A stretch of DNA of 64,000 nucleotides from Chitinophagaceae bacterium (GTDB lineage: Bacteria > Bacteroidota > Bacteroidia > Chitinophagales > Chitinophagaceae): positions 96,515-160,514 of the forward strand of contig JAEUVJ010000057.1 of assembly GCA_016787085.1 (NCBI GenBank). The letters run 5' to 3'. Shown in pieces: positions 18,079-26,450 of this stretch. The position numbers and the translations under genes were made by a program. The number at the start of each line of letters is the position of its first letter. Position 1 is the stretch's first letter. The notes under the pieces were generated by a model that did not search any database, was not told the origin of the DNA, and saw only the letters and a program-made list of their open reading frames with translations.

Positions 18079-19572
18079 TCAGCTGAATATCCTGTCATGT
18101 GAACGTCTCTCATTCCATTGAGGAGTAGGTTCAAAAAAACTTTTGTCAGAAGAATGAAGGTGCTGCTTCACCACTTCTTCATTTAATTCAATTCCCAGAC
18201 CTGGCGAAAGCGGAACATCAGCAAACCCTTTAGTGATCATTTTTTTCCCGTCTGTTGTCTTTACCAGGCTTTCCCACCAGGGAACATCCACAGAGTGATG
18301 CTCCAGCGCCAAAAAATTTTGCGTAGCGGCTGCACAATGAACATTGGCCATAAAGGAAACCGGTGTACCTGCCTGGTGCATCGCCATTGCTATACCATAC
18401 TCTTCTGCATAGTCACCGATCCTTTTTGTCTCCAGTAAACCTCCTGAAGAAGCCAGGTCAGGATGAACAATATCAACGGCACGTTCATCAATCAAAGGCT
18501 TAAAGTATTTCAACAGGTAAATATCTTCGCCGGTAAGTGTAGGTGTTTCCAAAGCATCGGTTAATCTCTTCCATTGTTCTGTATATTCCCAGGAAACAAT
18601 GTCTTCTAACCATGCCAGCCGGTATTTTTCCAAAGCCCTGCCTAAACGGATACCGTTATTGTAATCAAAATGCCCGTAATGATCGGTAGAGATGGGGATC
18701 TGATAACCCACCATACTCCTTACATTTTCCACAAGACCCTGCAGTACCTCGAGCCCTTTGTCCGTTATCTGGATCTGCGTAAAGGGGTGCAGCGTATTGC
18801 CATAAGACATATAGTTACTCTGATCGCCCCACTGTGCAAGATTACCCTGTGCATTTTCCCAGAACTTATTATTGACCATGGTATCTGGTGTGCCTTTTAA
18901 TTTAGCTATGGAAACATCCATCTTCAACCAGGTGTAGCCCTGCTCTTCGGTGCGATACCTGATCAGTCTTTTCTGTTCATCAGGAGAAGAGGACTCAGGC
19001 GTATCTGCGTAGATCCTTATTTTATCACGATACCTGCCTCCTAATAATTGCCAGCAGGGTACATTATACGCTTTACCGCATATATCCCAGAGCGCCATTT
19101 CAACAGCGCAAACACCACCTGCCTGCCGGGCCTGGCCGCCAAACTGTTTTATTGATTTGAATATTTGCTCAACGTTGCACGGGTTTTTGCCCAGTATCCG
19201 GCTTTTCAGCATCAATGCGTATCGTACATCGGCCGCATCCCTCACTTCACCCAATCCATATATTCCCTGGTTCGTATCAATGCGAATGATGGCAGTACCA
19301 TTCATTACACTGGTAAGACAGTAACGCATATCCGTTATCCGCATGTCAGATGGCCCGGAAAAGCGACTGACCTTTTGAGTACTTTGTGCAATGAGTTCTT
19401 CAATAGGTGAAAAAGCAAAGGCGCTTCCTAACGCAATGCCCCCCAGTGCCGATCTTTTAAAAAAAGAACGACGGCTGTTTTCCTGTACCCCGGCCGTGTT
19501 ATTCTTCTGTTCGCCGGTATCATCAGGGTCTTTTAAACCAAGTTTCGCTAAGTATTTTTGTGAAGGTGTCAT
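18079..19572 (-). CDS. Tat-exported enolase-superfamily dehydratase, second copy
   Basis: A 497-residue mandelate racemase/muconate lactonising-type enzyme. The Tat motif sits late: about 32 residues of charged sequence precede NSRRSFFKRSALGGIALGSAFAF. The barrel keeps LKMDVS, STDHYGHFD, WLEDIV, LTGEDIY and AMHQAGTP, supplying metal ligands and a His base, but the third ligand motif is Glu-Asp (LED) where the other copy has Glu-Glu-Pro. It is clearly more distant from the 14607-15884 enzyme than a recent duplicate would be, so the two probably act on different acid sugars. Product should be a 2-keto-3-deoxy acid, a natural substrate for the adjacent RraA-fold aldolase. The long N-region may be real or may point to a later start; no better start is visible. 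Confidence 0.83.
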   Translation of the reverse strand: MTPSQKYLAKLGLKDPDDTGEQKNNTAGVQENSRRSFFKRSALGGIALGSAFAFSPIEELIAQSTQKVSRFSGPSDMRITDMRYCLTSVMNGTAIIRIDTNQGIYGLGEVRDAADVRYALMLKSRILGKNPCNVEQIFKSIKQFGGQARQAGGVCAVEMALWDICGKAYNVPCWQLLGGRYRDKIRIYADTPESSSPDEQKRLIRYRTEEQGYTWLKMDVSIAKLKGTPDTMVNNKFWENAQGNLAQWGDQSNYMSYGNTLHPFTQIQITDKGLEVLQGLVENVRSMVGYQIPISTDHYGHFDYNNGIRLGRALEKYRLAWLEDIVSWEYTEQWKRLTDALETPTLTGEDIYLLKYFKPLIDERAVDIVHPDLASSGGLLETKRIGDYAEEYGIAMAMHQAGTPVSFMANVHCAAATQNFLALEHHSVDVPWWESLVKTTDGKKMITKGFADVPLSPGLGIELNEEVVKQHLHSSDKSFFEPTPQWNERRSHDRIFS

Positions 19573-19649
19573 GATCTTATTTTTTATGGGTGAACTAATA
19601 TTATCGGAAAGATGAAAGAGATTTCGCTTCTTGTGCCTTGCTCATTCAA

Positions 19650-20576
19650 TTACCATGTCCGGTCTTTCATGAATTTGTCCAGCTCTTCCCTTGTCATCGG
19701 CAGTTTACCTGGATTCTCATCCAGCCACTTGAGAAAATCCTTTTTGATCTCTTCTGTCCATTGGGTATCTATCTGGCCGGGTGTATATTTTTGTTCCCGC
19801 AAACGCTGATGCCCGAACTGATCTCTCAATGAAATAAATTCTGCATTCATCACCACTTCTTCCAATAAATGGGCAGGAATAAACACCACTCCGTACTTTT
19901 TGGCAAGCACGGCATCACCCGGCAGTACCGACGCTCTTCCGATACGGATAGGGACATTAATGCCAGCCAGCATCATCTGCTGGATATAAGAAGGATCATT
20001 TCCTTTTGTCCATGAATTGAATCCTTTGATCTCATCCAATCCTTCCACGTCTCTTACCGATCCATAGAATATCACCCCTCTATGCGATTTGGCATAGATA
20101 GCATTGCCAAGATTATCGCCGATGAGGGTCCCATCCACGATCTTCCCATAACTATCGGCCACATATACATCTCCTTCTTTTAATACATCAATAGGCCACG
20201 AATTGGTAGCTCCGATCCTTTTTTCCGTTTTACCAATATCCTTGATCACCTTGTCCATATCCGGACGCAGCGGCATGTATTGTGCCGTTACTACTCTTCC
20301 CGTCATAGCGGAATCCGGGTGCTCTACCAGCCAGTCGCCTTCAAACTGGTTCTGGTACCCTTTATTGCGAAGAATACCCCAGGCTTCTTCCAGGTGAATC
20401 TTTTTCAGACGCTCCAATAGCTTATCCGGCACCTTCGGTCTGCCATCAGGAAATCGTTCTCCTTTCCACTCAGGAGTATAGCCTTTGATCTGGTCGGGTG
20501 TCAGCGTTACCTGTTGTGCTCTTGTAATAAAAGATATACACAACAGCAGGCAAAGAATCAGATTGTATTGTCGCAT
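19650..20576 (-). CDS. Exported RraA-fold protein, second copy (putative aldolase)
   Basis: A 308-residue homologue of the 15936-16880 protein, also with a Sec signal (MRQYNLILCLLLCISFITRAQQ). Shared blocks include TPEWKGERF, DGRPKVPD, LEEAWGIL, GDNLGNAIYAKS and GSVRDVEG with the Arg-Asp pair, plus a matching C-terminus (IKKDFLKWLDENP, ending KDRTW against KERTW in the other copy). The pair looks like an old tandem-type duplication split by the transporter and the second dehydratase. It likely cleaves a 2-keto-4-hydroxy acid to pyruvate and an aldehyde, but neither the substrate nor metal use is proven. It lies between the FGGY kinase gene (32-base gap) and the dehydratase gene (77-base gap). 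Confidence 0.82.
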   Translation of the reverse strand: MRQYNLILCLLLCISFITRAQQVTLTPDQIKGYTPEWKGERFPDGRPKVPDKLLERLKKIHLEEAWGILRNKGYQNQFEGDWLVEHPDSAMTGRVVTAQYMPLRPDMDKVIKDIGKTEKRIGATNSWPIDVLKEGDVYVADSYGKIVDGTLIGDNLGNAIYAKSHRGVIFYGSVRDVEGLDEIKGFNSWTKGNDPSYIQQMMLAGINVPIRIGRASVLPGDAVLAKKYGVVFIPAHLLEEVVMNAEFISLRDQFGHQRLREQKYTPGQIDTQWTEEIKKDFLKWLDENPGKLPMTREELDKFMKDRTW

Positions 20577-20608
20577 ATTACCGGTCGTTTTAATGATATA
20601 TTTATGAT

Positions 20609-22177
20609 TCAGGTCAGTTTCATTTTTGATACCACCTTATCGTTCTCTGTACTTTCCGCACTCTTCTGCTGCAGGGTAGCGATCGCCTCAAACTCATCGG
20701 ACAATTTAGTGCTGAGTTTTTCAAATATGCTGAAGTAAGAAGAGTAAGCAGCATGGTTGTTTTCACCGGGCAGGTATGTATCCGGCAGTTCAATGGTCTT
20801 TGCTGCTTCATCCAGGCTCTTATAGATACCCATCTCCGTAGCACTTAACAGGAATGCGCCTACTCCGACACTATGATAATCTGCCCGGAGACTCACAGGC
20901 TTATTGAAAATATCCGCTATGATCTGTGTGCAAAAAGGAATGGAAGCAAAACTCCCATTGATCGAAAGGCTATGAATGCTGCGGTGTTCTTCCAGTATCT
21001 TACCGATACTGTAGATCTCATAGAGTATACCTTCTATTGTTGCCCGGATGAAATGGCGGCGCTCATGCTTTATATTCAATCCGAAATAAACACCCCTTGC
21101 ATTAGCATTCCATATCGGGGCACGCTCACCCAGTAAATAAGGAAGGAACAGCAGGCCATCCGATCCGGCCGGCACCTTTGAAGCCTCGGCGATCAGCTCT
21201 TCCATACTCTGCTCTTCATCGAAAGGATTTTTGAAATCACCAAATTGTTTGGTGAACCATTCGAAAATGATCCCCCCGTTATTCGTTGGTCCGCCTGATA
21301 CATAACAATCTTCCGTGAGCAGGTAGTTAAAAAAGCGCTGCTTCTCATCCTGCAATACTTTTTTACCTACAACCCTTACTGCACCGCTATCTTCAATAGT
21401 GATCGTAGCCTTTCCTTCGCTCCATATACCTGCGCCGAGTGTAGCAAGGCAGCCATCGCTTGAACCCACAATGATCTTGGTATCTGCCGGAAGGTTCAGG
21501 GAATTCTGGTAGGCTTTTTTCAGTTTGCCTGCGGAAGCAAAAACGGGCACCAGGTCAGGTAGCATGTCCGGTTGGATGCCTGCAAAATCCAATGCGCCTG
21601 TTTCCCATTTTATCGTATGAATATTCAGCAACCCGGTTGCCGAAGCGAGGCTGTAATCTATCAGGTATTCCCCGGTGAGCTGCTGAATGATATAACTTTT
21701 AATGGACAGGAACTTGCTGGTCAGTGCAAACCTTTCCCGGTTATTATTCTTTATCCAGGCGATCTTCAGCAAAGGCGACATCGGGTGAATAGGTGTTCCT
21801 GTTGCCGTATAAATTTTCTTTGCGCCAGGTGAGCCCTTTAATTCCTGCGCCTCCTTCTTGGCCCGGTTGTCGGCCCAGGTGATCGCATTACCCAATGGCA
21901 CACCATTTTTATCAACCGCCAGCACGCTATGCATGGAAGCGCTGAAGCAGATACTGGCCACTTCATATTTTTTCGGGTGAATGACCTCATTAAGCAGGTT
22001 CTTCAGCACATACAGCATGGTGATGAATATCTGCTCAGGGTCCTGCTCGCTGTAATCGGGCCCTGTATGAAAAGTGTGATAATGCCCTTTCATCGAACCG
22101 ATGACATTCCCTTTCAGGTCAAACGCAAACACCCTTACGGCATTTGTTCCTAACTCAATGGTGATGATGCATTTCAT
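20609..22177 (-). CDS. FGGY-family carbohydrate kinase, gluconokinase-like, with altered motifs
   Basis: A 522-residue sugar kinase of the FGGY family, closest in layout to gluconokinases (ITWADNRAKKEAQEL, HPMSPLLKIAWIKN, LLFLPYLLGERAPIW). The catalytic Asp in SSDGCLATLGAG is kept. Two nucleotide-site motifs differ from the usual forms: the first strand reads ITIELGTNAVR with Glu in place of the common Asp, and the adenosine-side motif usually written GTSGAVR reads EDSGAVR. The late GGF motif reads INGSFAS. The enzyme may still be active on a sugar acid, or may have lost or changed activity. It follows the AraC regulator by 11 bases and precedes an exported RraA-fold gene, so it is the only obvious cytoplasmic enzyme of this operon. 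Confidence 0.83.
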   Translation of the reverse strand: MKCIITIELGTNAVRVFAFDLKGNVIGSMKGHYHTFHTGPDYSEQDPEQIFITMLYVLKNLLNEVIHPKKYEVASICFSASMHSVLAVDKNGVPLGNAITWADNRAKKEAQELKGSPGAKKIYTATGTPIHPMSPLLKIAWIKNNNRERFALTSKFLSIKSYIIQQLTGEYLIDYSLASATGLLNIHTIKWETGALDFAGIQPDMLPDLVPVFASAGKLKKAYQNSLNLPADTKIIVGSSDGCLATLGAGIWSEGKATITIEDSGAVRVVGKKVLQDEKQRFFNYLLTEDCYVSGGPTNNGGIIFEWFTKQFGDFKNPFDEEQSMEELIAEASKVPAGSDGLLFLPYLLGERAPIWNANARGVYFGLNIKHERRHFIRATIEGILYEIYSIGKILEEHRSIHSLSINGSFASIPFCTQIIADIFNKPVSLRADYHSVGVGAFLLSATEMGIYKSLDEAAKTIELPDTYLPGENNHAAYSSYFSIFEKLSTKLSDEFEAIATLQQKSAESTENDKVVSKMKLT

Positions 22178-22188
22178 AATGAATACAA

Positions 22189-23076
22189 TTAGTTGTTGCG
22201 TAAATGATTTTTTCTGAACTCACTTGGTGTATAGCCTGTCAGTTTTTTGAATGTGGTTGAAAAATGCTGCGATGAATAAAAACCGGTATCCAGTGCTATA
22301 TCCGTCAGGCTGATATCTTCTTTCTTCAGCAGCTTGATCGCTTCGGATATCCGGATATTGATCAGGTAATTGATGGGCGAAAAACCGGAATAGTTTTTCA
22401 CTTTTTCATTGAACAGGGTGGTACCCATCCCGACGATCGCCGCCATTTCTTCTACGGTCCACTGGTGCGACAGGTTTTGACGCAGCGTCTGTTCCAGTTG
22501 CATGAATGCTTTGGGAAAATCCCTTGCCGGGTTACTTTGCCTTGTCAGTTGCCGGGTGATGATGATAAGAAGTTCATCAATCAACTGATTCACTCTTGTA
22601 CAATACCCGATCTGCTGGTTGAACAATTCGCCCTGTATGTACTGAAGGATACGGCCTGCTTCATTCAATTTTGAAAGCACCCCTGAATTATTCAGCAACA
22701 GTATCTTCCCGATGGTCATACTCTCACTTTCTGATAGACTGCTCCATTTACCAGGCACCATCTTACCATTATCCAGCTTACCGATAGCGATATGCATCCA
22801 GGAAAGACTGCCGATCTCCAGGAATCCCTTTTGACTTCCGAATGACTGCCCGGGAAGGATCAGTGCGACATCACCGGGATATAACAGGCATGAGTGACCG
22901 TGAATATGCCATTCAAATTTTCCATCGTTCACATAGTATATCCTGATAGTATCCGTAGCAGACTCGGGAAATGAATTGAGTTGTATCGCAGAATTTTTCT
23001 TTGCACCCAGTTCCACAATATGCGGAAACAGTTCCAATTCCGGGGAATGCCCCTGCTGAAGTACAAATTGGTTCAT
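22189..23076 (-). CDS. AraC-family transcriptional regulator
   Basis: A 295-residue regulator with a cupin-like N-terminal sensing domain (WHIHGHSCLLYPGDVALILPGQS) and a C-terminal AraC/XylS double helix-turn-helix (WTVEEMAAIVGMGTTLFNEK, then ISLTDIALDTGFYSSQHFSTTFKKLTGYTPSEFRK). It should bind a sugar or sugar acid and control transcription. It is the first gene of the - strand operon that continues through kinase, RraA, dehydratase, BASS, RraA and dehydratase, and it is divergent from susC. It may therefore control both directions from the shared 213-base intergenic region. Confidence 0.9.
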   Translation of the reverse strand: MNQFVLQQGHSPELELFPHIVELGAKKNSAIQLNSFPESATDTIRIYYVNDGKFEWHIHGHSCLLYPGDVALILPGQSFGSQKGFLEIGSLSWMHIAIGKLDNGKMVPGKWSSLSESESMTIGKILLLNNSGVLSKLNEAGRILQYIQGELFNQQIGYCTRVNQLIDELLIIITRQLTRQSNPARDFPKAFMQLEQTLRQNLSHQWTVEEMAAIVGMGTTLFNEKVKNYSGFSPINYLINIRISEAIKLLKKEDISLTDIALDTGFYSSQHFSTTFKKLTGYTPSEFRKNHLRNN

Positions 23077-23289
23077 GCAAGCTCGTTAATAATGCGAATG
23101 ATGTTCCCGCGGGTTACCGTTCACTGCTATAAAGAAAGGGAATTTATCCCACCGTCCCGTACAAAATTCACCGCTGTTTTTTTTTGGAAGTTTTTATTTC
23201 AAAGTGTGAATACTTTGGTTGAGGATTGGAGGACCCAGGTTACAAAAACCAGGTCTGCTTAGCATTACTTCACCAAACAACTTGCTATT
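23077..23289. promoter_or_regulatory. Divergent intergenic region between araC-type regulator and susC
   Basis: This 213-base region must hold the promoters of both the AraC-led operon and the susC/susD pair. On the + strand there is a run of Ts followed by TTTCAAAGTGTGAATACTTTGG; the TACTTTG resembles, but does not exactly match, the Bacteroidota -7 element TAnnTTTG. A direct repeat CCAGGT occurs at 23235-23240 and 23249-23254, 14 bases apart, which could be an AraC-type site. Both assignments are weak. Confidence 0.3.
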
Positions 23290-26200
23290 ATGAAAGAGAA
23301 CCTGAAGCCGGGTCACAGCCCGGGCCTGATCAAACTACTGCTGACAACACTCACCTTCTTTCTTTTCATTGCCGTAAAAGCGCAAACTATCAGCGGAACT
23401 GTTACCGATGAAAGCGGGAAAAAACTCGAAGATGTTTCGGTAACAGTGAAGGGAACTGCCACCGGAACAAAAACCGATGCAGCCGGCAAATACGTCCTTA
23501 CGGCTTCCACGAGCGCAACATTGTTATTTACTTCAGTTGGCTACACCCCGCTGGAGATACAGATCAATGGCCGCACATCCGTAGATGCTGTATTATCTAC
23601 CACGGCACAAAGCCTGGAAACAGTCGTTATAACCGCCCTGGGTATTTCGAAACAGGCGAGGGGGCTTGGCTATGCTACCACCAATGTAAAAGCAGATGAG
23701 CTCACGATAAACAGGACACCGAATGTGATGAATGCATTGCAGGGCAAAGTAGCCGGTGTAAATATTTCTTCGCTGGGCACAGGCCCAGGTGGTTCTTCTA
23801 AGATCCGTATCAGGGGACAATCCTCTATCTCAGGACAAAACAATCCGCTGATCGTAATAAACGGCGTACCAGTTGATAACACCAACTTCAATGATAATAC
23901 CATCTCCGTAAAAGGCGGCGGTGTATATGCTGACGGGGGTGATGGCTTATCCAGCATCAATCCCGATGATATCGAAAGTATGACGATCCTGAAAGGCGCT
24001 CCTGCCGCAGCCTTATATGGTTCCCGTGCCAAAGATGGAGTGATCATGATCACGACCAAGACAAAAGGAAAAGGCCGTGGTATAGGAGTAAGTTATAACC
24101 TTAACTATACAAATGATTCTCCGCTGGATTTTACCGATTACCAGAATGAGTATGGCCAGGGCGAAGGCGGCGTACGTCCTACTACTCCTAACCCCACATC
24201 AGGGCAATGGTCATTCGGCGAAAAGATACAGCCGGGCATGACACATACCCTATTTAACAACCTTACCGTTCCTTATGTAGCACAGGGAAGCCGCATCAAA
24301 GAGTTTTACCGTAATGGCCAGAACCTGACAAACACTGTTACGCTCAGCACCAGCAATGAAAAAGGTGGTATATACCTGTCACTGACCAATGCCGACAACA
24401 AAGGCATCATGCCAAATAACAGCTTTAACCGCAAAGGCATGAACCTCGGCTTCAGTTACAACCTGTCAGAAAAACTCAGCTTTACCGGCAATGTCAATTA
24501 TACCAGAGAGAACAACAAGAACCCGCCCAATATTGCTAACCAGGATAATTCAGTCCCTACCACTATCATGGCACTTGCCAACACGATGCCTTTAAAAGTG
24601 CTGGAAGAAAATAAATACAATGCAGCCGGCAATGAGTACATCTATTCCCGTTTTATGAACCGTACCAATCCCTATTGGGTTTTGGCTGAACAATTTCATA
24701 ACATAAAAAGAGACAGGATATTTGGCAATGTAGCTGTAAAATATAACCTCCTGTCATGGTTATTTGTACAGGGACGTTTCGGACAGGACTACTGGTCAAG
24801 GGATGAAGAAGTCAATAATTTTCCAACCGGCCATGCTTCAAGACCGCTGGTGCCCGGCTTTGCCAATGGTGTTTACACACAGGAGTCACGCCGCTCCAGG
24901 GAAACCAACCTTGACTTCCTGGTATCCGCCAATAAACAATTCGGTCACTTTGATGTCACGCTGACAGGTGGCGGAAACCAGATGCGGAGAAGATCGGATA
25001 TTAATAATGTGGTGGTCACTGACTTTTTTGTAAGAGGGCTTTACACGGTTCAGAACGGGAGATCCAAAGATCCTGTTTACACCCTTACAGAGCAAGGGGT
25101 GAATTCTCTCTACAGTTCGGGAGAAGTATCATGGAAAAGAATGTTGTACCTGAATGGTACTGTAAGAAATGACTGGTTCTCTACACTATCGCCTGAGAAC
25201 AGGAGCATCTTGTATCCTTCTGTTTCCGGTTCTTATGTTTTTTCAGAGAACCTGAAAAGTTTATCCTGGTTATCGTTCGGTAAATTAAGGATCGGGTATG
25301 CTGAAGTGGGTAGCGATGGCGACGTGCAGCCTTATTCTGACCAGCTTTTCTATACTATCAATGCCAACCTGATCAATAATCCTTCAGCGACTCCTGTTCC
25401 TGTTGGCACCAGCGGAACATCAGTACCTAATCCCAACCTGAAACCAAGCCGCGTATCAGAAACAGAGATCGGGTTAGAACTAAAGATGTTCAGGAGCCGG
25501 ATAAATCTGGATGTGGCTGTTTATAAAAAACTGACCAAAGACCAGATCGTACAGGTACAGATATCCGATGCTTCCGGTTTTTTGAATACACGCATCAACA
25601 GTGGTGAAAGTCAGAATAAAGGATGGGAAGCCTTATTAAACATCGTCGCCGTACAAAAGAAATCATTTACCTGGGAATTCACTGCCAATACTTCTCATAA
25701 CAAAACAAAAGTGCTGAGCATACTGACGACCAAACCGGGTGAACGAATCACTATCGGCACCCATGTATTTAATGGTGAAGTAAGACATGTCGTTGGCCAG
25801 GAAATGGGACAGATAGCAGGATACGGATACAACAGAACAGCCAAAGGCGAAAGGATATTCCAGACAAACGGGCTGCCGCAACGTACCCCCGACTTCGTTT
25901 TATTTGGCAGTGCTTTACCTAAATGGACGGGTGGTTTCCTGAATGCCTTTAATTACAAAGGGGTCAGCCTGTCTGTATTCATAGACTATAAATTAGGTAA
26001 CAAAGTTCTTTCCGGCACCAACTTCAATGCGGTTCGTCACGGCCTGCATAAAATGACACTGGAAGGAAGAACAACCGGTGTCACCGGTGTAGGTGTGAAT
26101 CCAAGTGGAGGTACCAATACGGCAGTGGCGGCTGTTCAGACATACTGGGAACACCTGAGGTCCCAACAGATCGTTGAAGCTGTCATTTATAATGGCGGTT

Positions 26201-26439
26201 ACTGGAAACTCCGCCAGGTCTCTATCGGGTATGATCTCACAAAATTTGTTCCCGCCAAATGGCCTGTCAAAGGTGTAAAACTTGATCTTGTTGCCAACAA
26301 TGTACTGATCCTGAAAAAATGGATAGACAACATAGACCCCGAAACCTTTGGCTTCGGATCAGACAACCAGGTGGGGCTGGAATCTCCCGGTCTTCCCACC
26401 TCAAGGGGAATTGGCCTGAACTTAAACATTAAATTTTAA
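23290..26439 (+). CDS. susC: SusC/RagA-family TonB-dependent outer-membrane transporter
   Basis: A 1049-residue TonB-linked porin. After the signal peptide (cleavage near VKAQ) comes a carboxypeptidase-D regulatory-like domain starting TISGTVTDESGKKLEDVSV, then a plug domain with KIRIRGQSSISGQNNPL, GVPVDNTN and the conserved ILKGAPAAALYGSRAKDGVI, and a long 22-strand-type barrel ending GIGLNLNIKF with a C-terminal Phe. It forms a lidded importer with the SusD-like lipoprotein encoded 11 bases downstream. No ECF sigma/anti-sigma pair is present; control is more likely by the divergent AraC regulator. The ligand is presumably the oligosaccharide or glycoside whose acid products feed the adjacent sugar-acid genes. 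Confidence 0.97.
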   Translation: MKENLKPGHSPGLIKLLLTTLTFFLFIAVKAQTISGTVTDESGKKLEDVSVTVKGTATGTKTDAAGKYVLTASTSATLLFTSVGYTPLEIQINGRTSVDAVLSTTAQSLETVVITALGISKQARGLGYATTNVKADELTINRTPNVMNALQGKVAGVNISSLGTGPGGSSKIRIRGQSSISGQNNPLIVINGVPVDNTNFNDNTISVKGGGVYADGGDGLSSINPDDIESMTILKGAPAAALYGSRAKDGVIMITTKTKGKGRGIGVSYNLNYTNDSPLDFTDYQNEYGQGEGGVRPTTPNPTSGQWSFGEKIQPGMTHTLFNNLTVPYVAQGSRIKEFYRNGQNLTNTVTLSTSNEKGGIYLSLTNADNKGIMPNNSFNRKGMNLGFSYNLSEKLSFTGNVNYTRENNKNPPNIANQDNSVPTTIMALANTMPLKVLEENKYNAAGNEYIYSRFMNRTNPYWVLAEQFHNIKRDRIFGNVAVKYNLLSWLFVQGRFGQDYWSRDEEVNNFPTGHASRPLVPGFANGVYTQESRRSRETNLDFLVSANKQFGHFDVTLTGGGNQMRRRSDINNVVVTDFFVRGLYTVQNGRSKDPVYTLTEQGVNSLYSSGEVSWKRMLYLNGTVRNDWFSTLSPENRSILYPSVSGSYVFSENLKSLSWLSFGKLRIGYAEVGSDGDVQPYSDQLFYTINANLINNPSATPVPVGTSGTSVPNPNLKPSRVSETEIGLELKMFRSRINLDVAVYKKLTKDQIVQVQISDASGFLNTRINSGESQNKGWEALLNIVAVQKKSFTWEFTANTSHNKTKVLSILTTKPGERITIGTHVFNGEVRHVVGQEMGQIAGYGYNRTAKGERIFQTNGLPQRTPDFVLFGSALPKWTGGFLNAFNYKGVSLSVFIDYKLGNKVLSGTNFNAVRHGLHKMTLEGRTTGVTGVGVNPSGGTNTAVAAVQTYWEHLRSQQIVEAVIYNGGYWKLRQVSIGYDLTKFVPAKWPVKGVKLDLVANNVLILKKWIDNIDPETFGFGSDNQVGLESPGLPTSRGIGLNLNIKF

Positions 26440-26450
26440 TACGACCGATC

